From: Globodera rostochiensis
Taxonomy: Eukaryota > Nematoda > Chromadorea > Rhabditida > Heteroderidae
Length of the DNA: 64,000 nucleotides
Assembly (NCBI GenBank): GCA_018350325.1
Contig: JAEVLN010000015.1
Coordinates: 1,012,008 to 1,076,007, forward strand
Direction: 5' to 3'
The stretch's first letter is position 1, and each line of letters begins with the position of its first letter. The translations under genes were made by a program, and so were the position numbers. A model generated the notes under the pieces. That model worked only from the letters and a program-made list of their open reading frames with translations. It made no database searches and was not told the DNA's origin. Positions 1 through 11,500 of the stretch are shown in pieces.

Positions 1-979
1 ACTTTGCAGTCCCATGCCGACCGAAGTCCAAGTACTGCAACCACAATTTTTAATTTCCACTAATTCTTTGAGATCCCCAACTTGTTGTATGGTGAGCGAA
101 GATGGGTTAAATTGGCTGTAGTGGTCAAGTTTCTTGGCAATTGTGCTGCCGAACAGTGATGACAGACGCCTACAGAATGCAAACATAGACGGAGGAAGAA
201 ATGAATTTTTATATAAGCTAAAATGAATAATTAACGAAATTCAAACACAGACAACTTGGAAAGGTTAAATTTAATGCTCTCCTCCTCTCCAATATAGTAA
301 ATAAGATTTCGTTTTATTGCATTTTCTTTAGAAATTTTTGGGAAACAAGGAAATTATGAGCAAAAAATAACTCCATCGGAAGTGTCGCTCGATGTGCTTG
401 AACCTTGGCCTTTATCCAAAATACTCTCACCAACATTTTTTTCCAATTTTGTCGATATTTTTTGAAGAATCAATCGCGTCTACCGGAAATAAATATTGTT
501 GGTTAAATTCTCTTTGAAGGGCGAACCTTCACAACTTCCGAATTGGGTAATCAATAGGACCTGGATTTATATGTAATTTTTTTAAAAATCGGGACCTAAA
601 ACCCGGGAAATCCCGTCCCGGTCCCATACTACCCTATTATTTTCATTCGGATCTGAGCCAGTCCCATACAGTGTTAGAAATACGAGTTTTACACATACTC
701 ATAATTTAAATGAAGACCAAGAAAGACGCAAGAGAATATTATTCATTTGTTTATTCAGTCAGTATACAATGTAACATTTATGGTTCGGAGCACAAAATGT
801 TGGCACAACACAGTTATATGAGGGAAACGACCGCGGAGGGTCTCGGAACTGTGCACATTAAAACAATCATAGACAATGAGTTCACAATATACATACAAAT
901 CCGCACATATGATCTGGAGACAGTTACACATCCTTCTTGATCGTTGTCGTAGAGCGTTGACGGGCCCACACTTCGCATC
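1..979. other. No gene recognised at the left edge
   Basis: I find no convincing exon chain on either strand. The stretch is AT-rich with short interrupted reading frames. It may be the end of a gene lying to the left or intergenic DNA; the 76-codon frame at 710-940 lies just beyond the 3' end of the minus-strand gene that follows and has no supporting feature. Confidence 0.4.
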
Positions 980-1708
980 TCAGGGCGCTGAAAATTGAGA
1001 AAATGATAAGAGATCAAAGATTCAAATCGTGCTACCTGCAGAACCAGCAGCCGACTTCTTCGAGACGCCACCAGGATCAGCTGCAGAGGTGGTAGGCGCA
1101 GCGGACTTCTTGGAGACGCCAGCCGGGTCTGCTGCAGAGGTTGTAGGCGCCACGGACTTCTTTGAGACGGCATCCGGCGCTGCAGAGGTTGTAGGCGCCA
1201 CGGACTTCTTTGAGACGGCACTCGGTGCTGCAGAGGTTGTAGGCGCCACGGACTTCTTTGAGACGGCACCCGGTGCTGCAGAGGTTGTAGGGCTCTGCGC
1301 TGACATTTTCGAAAAGATGTTCTCCGTGCTGCCTGGCGCCGCGTAGTTCGTCGTAGCTCCTAGAAAATAAAGATTTGTTCAGACTATTGGTAAGACATTT
1401 TGCCTACCCAATGCCGGTGCATTTTTGGAGGCGGTGGGGCTCGGCTGTTCTGCAACGGCGGATGTCGGCGGGTTCTGTGACTGTCCGGCGGCTGTCGTGG
1501 TCGGCTGCTCAGCCACTGCGGACATCTGAGGTGGCGGCGGAGGCTCTTCGGTGTTCTATAAATTTAACAATTAAAAAACAGCAAAAAATGAGATTTAAAA
1601 AAATTGGCCTACCTTTTTCCCACCACCGCAACATTGAGTGATGATCACCAGCGCAGAGGCGACGGCAATGGCCATCAGTTGAAGCGGAATCAGCGCGATG
1701 ACGATCAT
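980..1708 (-). CDS. Small membrane or secreted protein with 12-residue repeats
   Basis: Four exons on the minus strand: 1708-1613, 1555-1408, 1359-1036 and 987-980, phases consistent, 191 aa. The protein opens with a long hydrophobic segment (about residues 1-25) ending in Cys-Cys-Gly-Gly-Gly-Lys-Lys, which could be a signal peptide or a signal anchor. A Pro/Thr/Ala-rich region with two copies of SAVAEQP follows. The C-terminal half holds five near-identical repeats of the type KKSVAPTTSAAP, coded by 36-bp DNA repeats. The last exon is only 8 nt and closes the chain as another SAAP-like end. A TATATA box at 1772-1777 lies about 65 bp upstream of the ATG. I do not recognise the family. The composition resembles nematode mucin-like or surface proteins, but this is only a resemblance. 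Confidence 0.6.
1036..1300 (-). repeat. 36-bp coding tandem repeat
   Basis: About five in-frame 36-bp units inside the third exon of the preceding gene, coding 12-residue Lys-Lys-Ser/Pro-Thr-Thr-Ser-Ala-Ala units. Units near the 3' end carry a 3-nt insertion (SAADPAG instead of SAAP), so the array keeps frame while diverging. Confidence 0.85.
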
Positions 1709-1908
1709 GGCTTTGGACGGTTTGCAGAGTTGAAGACGACACAAGGTAGTCAGAGTGAAAAATGGTTTCTTTATATACCCTATTTTGTAAGGATTTTACC
1801 CAAGCGAACAGGGAATATTGCGGAAATTCAAATGTTCTTGGGCCCGCAGAGTATTTAAGCCCAAGTTTGCTCATTCTTCTTTCATTAGCGTCTCGACTTC
1901 GCCGCACA
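1709..1908. promoter_or_regulatory. Divergent promoter region
   Basis: Two hundred bases separate the start codons of two divergent genes. A TATATA element (1772-1777) reads towards the minus-strand gene and a TATTTAAG element (about 1851-1858) lies about 50 bp before the plus-strand ATG. Both sit at plausible core-promoter distances. Transcription starts are not visible from sequence alone. Confidence 0.45.
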
Positions 1909-3445
1909 ATGGCAGCTCCCCCACCAATGTTGCTGCCAGAGGAGCTTCTCGCAACAGCTGAGAGGATGTTGTTCACAAAGCCAGCCATGTCAATTAGTCA
2001 CATTGTGGATTTGACTCGTCGCAATGAATTCACGGATTTTATGGTAATTTCAATTTCAAATTGTTTTCTTCCCCAATCAAGTTATTTTTAATTTTCAGCG
2101 CCTCAACACTCCTGCAAGGAATGTCTTCATTGCGCAGTTTGTCCACATGAAGGAAATCGTATTCGAGCAACGCAAATCGATTACACTGTTCAAGGACCAA
2201 GGAAAAGCATGGGAACGATCTGTGAGTGGCTTTAACCAAGCAAAAATTTCAGCATTTTCCGGTTTTTTTTTCAGGACCGCTTTTATGGCCCTTATCTGGT
2301 GACGAAAGAATTTGTTCGGACTTTGTTGGATTCTGGAGTGTTGCTTTTGTCGTCTCTTTCGGTTGTCGGTTCCGTCTTCTCCAATGAAGCTGACATCAAT
2401 GCACAGCCAAGTTTTGCCAGATCACCGGTCCAGTCCTTCTGCAAATTGTTTCTGAACGAAGGTGCTTTTCGATATGCTTTTTGCATTTCAAAATTCTTTT
2501 ACATTTAGATTTGTCCGACAAAGACGCAACAAAAATGCAGTTCGCATTGAAAACACTGAACATTCGTTGTGCAAATGATTTATTTGGTAAGTTTCTCTTT
2601 TTTTCAGTTTGGCCTTGAAAAAAACAGTTTTTCAGTCGACAAATTCTCGGAAATGCTCTCTCTGAACGCAAATGAGGTGGCGATCAGCTTGTACGAGATG
2701 AACTTTTTTGACATCAAACTGCCGACTTGGTAAGTTTCATTTCCCTGTTTGGTGTTGGTGTTGTTCCACAATTTTTGTTTTGTTTTCAGTTCCATCATCA
2801 GAGCGAACCGAACAGAGAAGATTTCGTTGCTGTTCGATTGCCTGTTCTATCCGTCTGCTGGTGCTGTCGTCACCGCGTGCAATTGGAAGCAATTTGTGCA
2901 AGCGCTGCTCATCTCCTGTCCCAAAGTGAAGCGGATTGAGTTCAAAGTTGCGTTCGACGGTTACACCATCCAACAAGAGGATTCCTATGCGGAGTTTATG
3001 CGACATTTCACGTGGATGGTCGACGAGTTTTGTGCACGTATATTTCCGACGCTCACTGAAGGCGATTTGGCAACCCAAATTCTTATAACGTTGGAGCTCG
3101 AATGTGTCACTGAAGTGTACGAGGTACAATCAGTACAAACGGAAACCATAACAATTTCTGATTGTGACTTTTTCCCCTCAAGAAACTATCGCTGCGCAGC
3201 TACGAGCACTTCAAAAGGGGCGTCAAAATCACTCTTGGCGATGAACTCAGCCTTGAACATTACAGAGCGAGGGAGTATAGCGTAAGCTAATAAATAGTTT
3301 GATCAATTCGAAATTTAATGTGTCCCCTGTGTTGCAGGTGGTCGACAAAAAAGGAAGGCAACACAAATGTGTGATTCGAGTGCTGGGTCGCAGTTACCTC
3401 TACACGCACCGTGTGAATGCGCCTGAAGCTGATGATGACGATTAA
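1909..3445 (+). CDS. Unrecognised 385-aa protein with acidic C-terminus
   Basis: Eight exons: 1909-2043, 2099-2221, 2275-2461, 2509-2586, 2636-2729, 2790-3123, 3183-3281, 3338-3445. All junctions are GT-AG and all phases close, giving 385 aa. I see no signal peptide or membrane segment; it looks like a soluble, mixed alpha/beta protein with clusters of Cys and aromatic residues in the middle (exon 6). The tail is Asp-rich and ends in DDDD. I do not recognise a domain. It may belong to a lineage-specific nematode family, for example an F-box-associated type, but no F-box is evident. The stop codon lies inside the first unit of a minisatellite. Confidence 0.75.
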
Positions 3446-3580
3446 TGATAATGATTAGAAAACTGTGATGATGACAACTAATGATAATGATTAGAAACTG
3501 TGAAGATGACAACTAATGATAATGATTAGAAAACTGTGATGATGACAACTAATGATAATGATTAGAAACTGTGATGAGAT
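3431..3580 (+). repeat. Minisatellite of about 35 bp overlapping a stop codon
   Basis: Four imperfect units built on gatgatgacaactaatgat followed by aatgattagaaaactgt. The first unit supplies the final Asp codons and stop of the preceding gene, so the array starts in coding sequence and continues through the 3' UTR. Confidence 0.85.
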
Positions 3581-3889
3581 GACGATGATTGACCTTGTTT
3601 GTATGTAGCTAATCCCATAACTGTACATATCTCACACACTTCCCCCCCCCCTCCCTTTCCCATTGTTGTTGTTGTTGGTTTTGAGTAAATAAAAATGAAT
3701 ATTTTGTTAACGTGATTGATGTTTATTCAACGGACATCGACTTTTCAAATTGAAGAAAAATGCGTTTTGGCGTCTCTCGATGAAGAAGTACCTAATAAGG
3801 AGAAATTAAGCGACCTGATAATTATGAAAAGTTATATTATTCGCTGTTATCTATTAGGAAACCCGACTTGTAACCGGGCGGGCTTTTTC

Positions 3890-4140
3890 TTAGATTAAAT
3901 GTCGTGTTTTCGCTTAGTGGATGAAATTTTGCGTGGAGGAAATGTCGCGTGGAATGAAGTGTCGTTTTGGGTTAGTGGGAGGAAATGTCGTTTTGGGTTA
4001 GTGGGATGAAATGTCGTTTTAGGTTAGTGGGATGAAATGTCGTTTTAGGTTAGTGGGATGAAATGTCGTTTTGGGTTAGTGGGAGGAAATGTCGTTTTGG
4101 GTTAGTGGGATGAAATGTCGTTTTTAGTGGGATGAAGTGC
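3890..4140 (+). repeat. 26-bp minisatellite carrying a gaaatgtcg motif
   Basis: About eight units of roughly 26 bp with core ttagtgggatgaaatgtcg, degenerate at the left end and nearly perfect at 3960-4130. The core gaaatgtcg also occurs at the ends of the inverted-repeat element near 23400-23590, so this array may descend from such an element. Confidence 0.8.
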
Positions 4141-4199
4141 CATCCAAATGAAAGCTGGAATCAAAGGACTGCGTTTATGTGTAGATGAACGGATGTTTG

Positions 4200-7100
4200 A
4201 GCGCGTGAAATCAATTAGGAAAAAAGTGATTTGTAACTGTAATATTTACCTATGTATGTATGTGTTGTATGCACCGTTTTGTTCTCTTGTGCCTTGTGTA
4301 TTGTATTGTGTTGTATTTATGGAATGGTTTGGACGGATTAATAAATGATTCATATTACTCTTTTAATTTCGCCAATTGTAAGTAATTTTGTGTTAAATGC
4401 CTTCCAAAAAGGGCAAAGCTTCAAACACTGAACAAGCAAATAGAGAAATTCAAACAAAACCAAAAACGGATCGACCGGTCATTCGCAATTTCTCTCTCCT
4501 CCACCCCATCATTTTATGAGCCCATCCACAACTTTCAAACCGTCCATGGCGGATGTTTACAGCTTCCCATCCTCCGCTTTATGGGCAGGGGCAGGTCGAT
4601 TGTGCAAGTCCCCTCCCCCCTCCCCTCAATTCCCTTCCGTTCACACTTCGACGTTGGAACGAGCGGAGTGAGTGCTGTGGGGGGGGGGGGTGGGACAGGT
4701 GCATGGAATCAAATCGGGACAATAAACCCCCCGAATGAGCGGGGGAGGGCAAAGAGTGCCGCCACTGGAAGAACGGTGAGCGCCGGGGGGGGGGGAATGA
4801 CCCCCCCCCCCTTCCTTTTCTATTCGCTTTGCCAATGTGCCGTTTTAAGTGTCAGCACGAATTCGAGAAACGGCATTTTTCGGACTCGCCAAGTCGACGG
4901 GACTTCCATCAAATCACGACGTTTATTTTCATCCCAATCGAATGGCACCAATTTTAAAAGCACCCAAACAAATGGCATTATCCTCAACCACCACGGCCCC
5001 CGAGGGGTCGGGGGGCTTAACCAAAGTTTATTTCTTAGAAGCAGCAACGCCTCGCCCAATCACTCCACCTGCGCTGGTTGGTGAAGCGATTGTATCCTCA
5101 TCGATACTTCGGCAGCTGGTCTTCGACGTCCCACTCCCTCTCTGTACAGCCACATTGACTGACTGACTTCACTTTTTGCTCATTTCCACTCCCCCCCCGG
5201 CAATGTCAAAATGCCATTCATTCCCTCCCCTTCCCCCACCCTTTCCTTTCCCCCCTCTGGGCTCTTTCCATTCCCAAAGGGGTGGAGGGAGGGGGGGGGA
5301 GGGGAGGAAAAGGATTGGGATGGGATCGGGAAGGAAGAGGAAGTGAGTGACCGGACCCTCTCCGACCAAGGCCATGGATTGTTTGTGCGAATGAATGGGG
5401 TCGGGGGGGGGGAGGGGGGGGGAGACGGGAGACGGTAGAGATAGGGACGAAGGACAACCGACTGCTGGATGGGATGAATGGGGGTGGAGGGGGGGGGGGG
5501 GTGGAGGGGATGAATGTGTCGGATGAATTCATTTTTGATCCCTTCCGTTCAAATGAACTGCTCCGTCTTCTTATCCGCCGCCGGCGCCCTTTTGGCATGC
5601 TTTCGGTGAGCTGAACTGCCCGATCGATCGATCTGTTCTTCCGCTTCTTCTTCTCTTCTGCTTCATCTCCCAGCAGAGAGTAGTCAGTCAGTCTCTCATG
5701 CATTTGCCCTATTTTTGGCCCATCAATGCCCCAACAATATGAAGGTTTTGTGCCCTTCCAAAACATATTCCTTCGTCCCGACTTCCGCCGCGCCCTTCGC
5801 TCGCGATTCGGCCATATTTCACACTGTGAGGGTGGGTGGAAGCGGCATTCAATCCCTTCATCCGCCCTCCGTCCATTCTCCCTTCACTTTCCGTCCATCC
5901 CCTCCGGGGTTTTTCCTTCTTCCACAGCTCCCCCCCCCCCCCGTCCTCCCCTTCCCGTGCCCTGTAATTACGGTTAAGCAACGAAGGGAGAGAGAGAGGC
6001 AGCAGCATTGAAGGGAAGGGGAAGGGGAAGAAAGGGTGGAGATAATTGGCGCTCCCCTCGGGCGACGGAAAGGGGAGGAGGAAACGGGGGGGGGGGAAGA
6101 CGTGAAGACCAGCGGTGGGGGGAAGCTGAACCGGAAGGCAGCAAGACGGAAGAGGTGGTGGGTGAAGGGGGGGGGGAAGCGGGGGGGGGGGGGGGTCGGA
6201 TAGGCGAATGGGACCAATGTGCCGAGGGGGAATCTCCCTTATGCCCTCAAATTAAGTGCCCCAGGGCATTCCCGCGCGTAAACAATGGACAAAGGGGTTA
6301 ACTGACTGAACAATTGGGTCGAAGCGGTCGGCCACGCGATTTTTGCCTCGGGGATCGCGGCTCCGGCGGTGGTCGATGGCCCGGGGCATCTTCGCTGTGC
6401 CATTTGCCGTGTGCCGATAGCCTCGGGCAGAGCCCCCCCCCCCCTTATGATGTGACCAAGTGAATGGGCAGCACAGCGTCGTCCAATTCGACACACACAA
6501 CAACACAATGTTCATCCGCTCCAATCTTTCTTCCTTCTCGCATTGTTCTTATATACTCCTCCTTTTTCATCCATCCACAGTATCTCTTCGTTCACCGGTC
6601 CGTCTCCCCCCCCCCCCCCGGCCCCCGAAGACTCCGCCGTGCGTTTGTTCGAACACATGTTCTCCTCCTCATCCCGGGACCCCCACTGCGCGGGGATGGC
6701 GTCGTCGTCATCCCCGCCTCCCCCTCTCCCCCCGCCTCCCCCCCCATGGTCCCAATGTGATGCCTGCCACTGCGCAATTGTCCCCCCCCCTCCGCCCTCT
6801 CTCTGTGCTCATCCGATAATCCAACCCAACCCGACCCAACCAAATCCACTTCACCAGCCAAGTGGTGTTTTCCGTTTCGCACAATGGACTTGCAGTGGCT
6901 ATAAGATGAACAGCGAAACCACACAATGTTCTTTCTTTTTTGCCCGCCATCGCCGCCGCCTCCGGCGCAAAGTCAAAGAATCTCATCGCACCTTTCCGGA
7001 TCCGTCCATCATCACACCGACTTCGGCTGGACGGACTCTCTTCCCACCGCCGTCCTCCACGCCCATCCCATTCCGCTTCACCTCCCCAATCTTCCCCCGC

Positions 7101-8556
7101 CCCTCCCCTCCCCCTCCATCTTCCTCCCTCAACTCACCTCATCCTCCCACCTCCCCCCCCCTCTCCTCCCCATCCAGTTTTGCGCTGACGGAGTCGGAGA
7201 AGAACAGTGTGTAGGAGAATTGGGGGAGTGGATAAAACCGATGGCGGCAAAAGGCGACAATTAATTCCCCTCGGGGGACATTCGGGGGAGGGGGGGGGGG
7301 AAATGAGGTGGTGGGATGAGAAGAGTCCATCCCTCACCGCACCTTCATTCCAGCACTCACATCTGGTGCTGCTGGATGCGGAGGGCACTGTTCCACGAAG
7401 AAGCAAATTGGGGGGTTTGGAGGATGAGGGAATGAATGGAGAAGATCCATTCGTTCGTTTGGAGGGGATGAATTGGACGGATTGGATGGAAGTGAGGGGA
7501 CGACGAATTCACGCCGACATCCGTCCGGGCGACAAAAAGGACAGTCCCCCCCCGACCCCTCCAAATAACAAAAGTTCGCCAAACAAAGGACAGCGGTGAC
7601 GGTACGGAAGGGGGGGGACGATTGGGGGAGGAGGGGGGGGGGGGGGGGGGGGACCGATGCGGCGGCGCTTCCCTCCTCGCCCGGCCTTTTGTGTGAATAG
7701 TGAAAAGGCCGTCAGCGGGGCGAATGGTTAGTGGGGGAGGGGAAGGGGCGAAGGTACGGTAACGGCTTCAGCGAGGTGAGCATGACAGCGGATGCTGTGA
7801 GTGATGTGTGGCCAAAGAAGGAAAACAGACGGGGGGGGGGAAAGGGAGGGATGGCCGAGGGTTTATCGGGGCCCCGGGGGGCTTTTGCCCATCCTCCCCC
7901 CGACCCTCCGGCACTTTGGTTACGAAAGGCGAGAGGGCACACTAAACAGAAACTGAACGTCGGTTAGCATTCATAACACGTCATCGTTACAGACGGACAC
8001 CAAATTTGGGTGCGCAATCTGGCGGAGGTGCGAAAGGGGCGATGAATAAGACGAGGGGGAAAGGGAGAAGAAGATCCAGTTTGCACCCAATTGGCGCCCC
8101 CCCCGGCGCTCTGACGCCGCCTTTCCCCGTCCGTCAGTCATTCACGCCTCCCCCCCCCCCTTCCCCCCCCCCCCTTTCCCCCATCTTCCACCGTCCCCAA
8201 ATATCCAATCGGAGGTTCGCCCCGCCCCCTACCCCCCCCCCCCCCCCCTCCCCTCTCACCCAAGTCTGCCCCCATTATTCCTCCGTCGTCGGCACCCCCT
8301 TCATCAGAGACAGAGAGAGTGCTGCGAGTGTTTGTACACCTTTTGCCCTCCGGGGTCTACAATCAGCTCCTCCTCGTGCCCCCTCCTTCCCCACAATCAT
8401 CAACCCCTTCCCAACTCTCCAATTTTACCCCCCCCCCTCTCTCTCTCCCGTCGTAATTGTTGCCCCCCCCCCTCACATCATCCAGCGGATTGGCCCACTC
8501 CCTAATTGCCTCCCTTCCAGGCTAATTGCCCGATCATTGCCGCCGTCCCGTCCTCT
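4200..8556. other. Long G/C-run region upstream of the homeobox gene
   Basis: More than 4 kb without a supportable coding exon. It holds many runs of 8-20 G or C, Pro/Gly/Ser-coding simple sequence and CT- or GA-rich stretches. Long frames here translate only to low-complexity Pro or Gly runs. It probably contains the promoter, enhancers and 5' UTR exons of the Distal-less gene; a good acceptor (cctcccttccag, ending 8520) just before the first coding ATG supports a spliced 5' UTR. Confidence 0.5.
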
Positions 8557-11500
8557 ATGTCTGCCGCCCCTCCTGACACCAAAGTCAGTGCCGCCACCGC
8601 TGTCGACGCCCTTTCGTCAGCAGCTCCCAAATATTCCTTGTCCGTCCCGGTTTCCTCCTCCGAGCTGATGTGCGGTCCCGGCACCAGCAACAGCGCACGA
8701 ATGCCATTCAACAACGGCACCGTCGAGCCCGTTGACCAGAAGCCGCTAGCCTTTGACCAAAAGCCGCCAATAGCCTTTGACCAAAAGCCGCCATTAGCCT
8801 TTCCTCTTTTGTTGGAGCACAACAGCAAGCTGGGCATTGCCGACCATCTGAACTTTGACGACCAAAAACAACAATTTGCCAGCATTCCCAGCACATCCTC
8901 CGCGGAGACGGCGTTTATGATCGCAAATGGGTAAAAGATTTTGTTGGGTGAGGGGACGACAAAGTTGGCATATTGCCTCTGGTGTTGTTCCATCTAATCA
9001 AACTGTCCAATGCGTTAGCCTTCTCCTTCTGCAATTGACCATTCCGCGTTGTTCAGTTTCTCCCGATCACTTTTTTCCCCATCCGATCGTTAACAAAATC
9101 GCACAACCTCTAACAATGAAACTAAAAATTCGGCTACCATTCAACGGGTTCAACATGTTGAAGCTGTACTTAGAATATATTTGAACTTTTTGGGAGGGAA
9201 TGTCCAACTTAAAACCAACCCCAACCCCCGCAGGTCGTTGTCCTCCGCCACCCCCTCGTCCGCTTATTACCCAAACGTCAGCAACAACGGCGCCTATTTC
9301 TACACCGGCTTTGGCGCCCCGTCGGAGCTGTACTCGACCAATTCCGAGGCACAGCATCTCCACGGCCACCACCAACATTATTTCTATCCAAATCAACCGG
9401 CCAGCTCCCCGGAAGGTGAGGAGGGAGGGGGCAAATTGGGCTGCGCCCAAACACCGGATTCGGCACATCAAATTTGGGGGGGGGGGAGGGGAATTTTGTT
9501 ATTGCCAAGGCATTTTAACCCCTTTTTTTGGCCAAATTGAGGGGCATTGATTGTTATTATTCAATCGCACGCAACGACGGGAACGGGGGGGCCGGGGGGG
9601 GAGCGAGTCGATAGGCCCATGCCCCCCCCCTCCCCGACGGCGATGGCTGCCAATTATCGCAGAAGAGGCCATTGCTTCTGTCCGCCCAAATTGGCGCAAT
9701 TTTGACGCCGCAACCGTTGGGACGGATTTTGACTGTTTTTGCGAGAAAATTTTGTTTTTCAATTCTCAATTTTAATTTTGTTTAAAAATGCCCTCAAGGC
9801 TTCACAAATGAATCGTCGCCGGGCGCCGGCGCGTCATCGTCCACTAACGGCTGCGGCGGCGGCGGCGGCGGGCGCGGCACGGCGGGGCCGACCACGCGAA
9901 TCATCGAAGGCAGCGAAGTGCACATCAACGCCAAGGGCAAAAAGACGCGCAAACCGCGGACAATTTACTCCAGCGCACAGTTGGCACAGCTCAACGCGAA
10001 GTGAGCGCGGGCATTTGGGCACGTCGCGCAACAGAGACACGCGGAAGTGAGGCGCGCGGTCCACGCGACGATTTCGCTCGCGGCGCGCTTTGCTTTTTCA
10101 TCCGCGACGGGTCCGGTCCCCCAAATGTCAAAAAGTCGCCCTTTGGGTGGGGAAAATCAATCTTTTTTTTACTAATTGTCAGGGGGGAGGAGGGACCTTT
10201 TGTCCGGGAGACATTTTGTCCATTTCCCCACTGGGACTTTTTCTTTGAAAAATTTTGTTGGCTTCTATTTGCCCTCCGGGGGGATATTTTCTCGGGGACC
10301 TTTTGTCGTCGAGCCATCCGCTTTTTTTGTTTATTTTATGCGCGACCTCTGATCAGAAAAGGGAAGAGGGGATGAGCTTTGGATGCCGGCTGACTCATTG
10401 CCATATTCACTCTCCGCCCCCTTTTCTTCAGATTCGTAGGGCATCAGTATTTGGCACTGCCGGAGCGTGCCGAGCTGGCCGCCACTCTGGGCCTTTCCCA
10501 AACGCAGGTGAAGAAGGGTCGACACGATTCCATGCCGGGGGGGGGGGGGGTCGACACGATGCCGGGGGGGGAGGTCGACACGATGCCAGGCCCCCGGGGG
10601 GGGGGGGTCGACACGATGCCAGGCCCCCGGGGGGGGGTCGACACGATGCCGGGGGGGGGGGGTCGACACGATGCCAGGCCCCCGGGGGGGGGGGGGGTCG
10701 ACACGATGCCATACCCCCCGGGGGGGGGGGGTCGACACGATGCCATGCGGAGGGGGGGGGGGGGTCGACACGATGCCATGCCCCCGGGGGGCCGGGGGTG
10801 GGGGGGGGGGTCGACGCGATGCTATGCCCCGGGGGGGGGAAGGCGTAAGTCCCATGGGCACAGTGCCTGAGCTTATCTTCCGGCCGATCTTCTCCCCCCT
10901 TCTTTGGTGTGACGAGCTCATTTCCCCCCGGGGCACGTGCACCTGTCACCGGATGGATGAGGGAGCAAAAGGGGGGGGAGGTTATTGGAGGGGAAGAGGG
11001 GGGGGGGGCGAAGATGAAGAGACTCATTCGCTTGTCCAAAACCCCAAAACCCATTCTCTTTTCCCATCAAACACATCACATTCATTCCGTTCACCTGTTA
11101 TTGTCTGTGTTTGGAGTGACGGGAGGGGGAGGAATAAATGGATTGAATGAATGGACTGAGGCTTTCTTAAATCCATGGAAAGGAATTGAGGGGATTATTG
11201 TGCTAACCAACCGACCTCCTTCAACTTCAGGTGAAGATCTGGTTCCAGAACAGACGTTCCAAAAGCAAGAAACAGACGCGCGGCGGCGGCGACGGGGGCG
11301 GACCTTCGCACTGTTCGGCGGAGGGAATGCGCTCGTCGGAGGAGGACGACGAGGACGGAAGTAGGGGGGGACGTGGAGCTGTAGCAGCACATCATCATGC
11401 TCATCATCATCTCCTCATGGAAGGCGTGGGGAGTGCCCCCGGCTCGGTGGACACACCCGGCACCACACTGTCCGTTGGCCCATGCGCTCTGAACTGCTCC

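Noticed and set aside
3850..3895. Hairpin cccgacttgtaaccggg followed by a T-run, terminator-like
   Set aside because: A bacterial-type terminator has no role in nuclear DNA of this kind, and the stem is short and imperfect.
3431..4140. Possible CRISPR-like array
   Set aside because: Units are contiguous tandem repeats without unique spacers, in a eukaryotic genome.
5218..5766. Minus-strand frame of 182 codons rich in Pro, Ser and Arg
   Set aside because: Low-complexity translation of G- and C-runs; equally long frames occur on the other strand. No domain or exon structure.
10331..11150. Several overlapping frames of 110-208 codons on both strands
   Set aside because: They read through the intronic minisatellite of the homeobox gene. 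The flanking homeodomain exons require this region to be spliced out.
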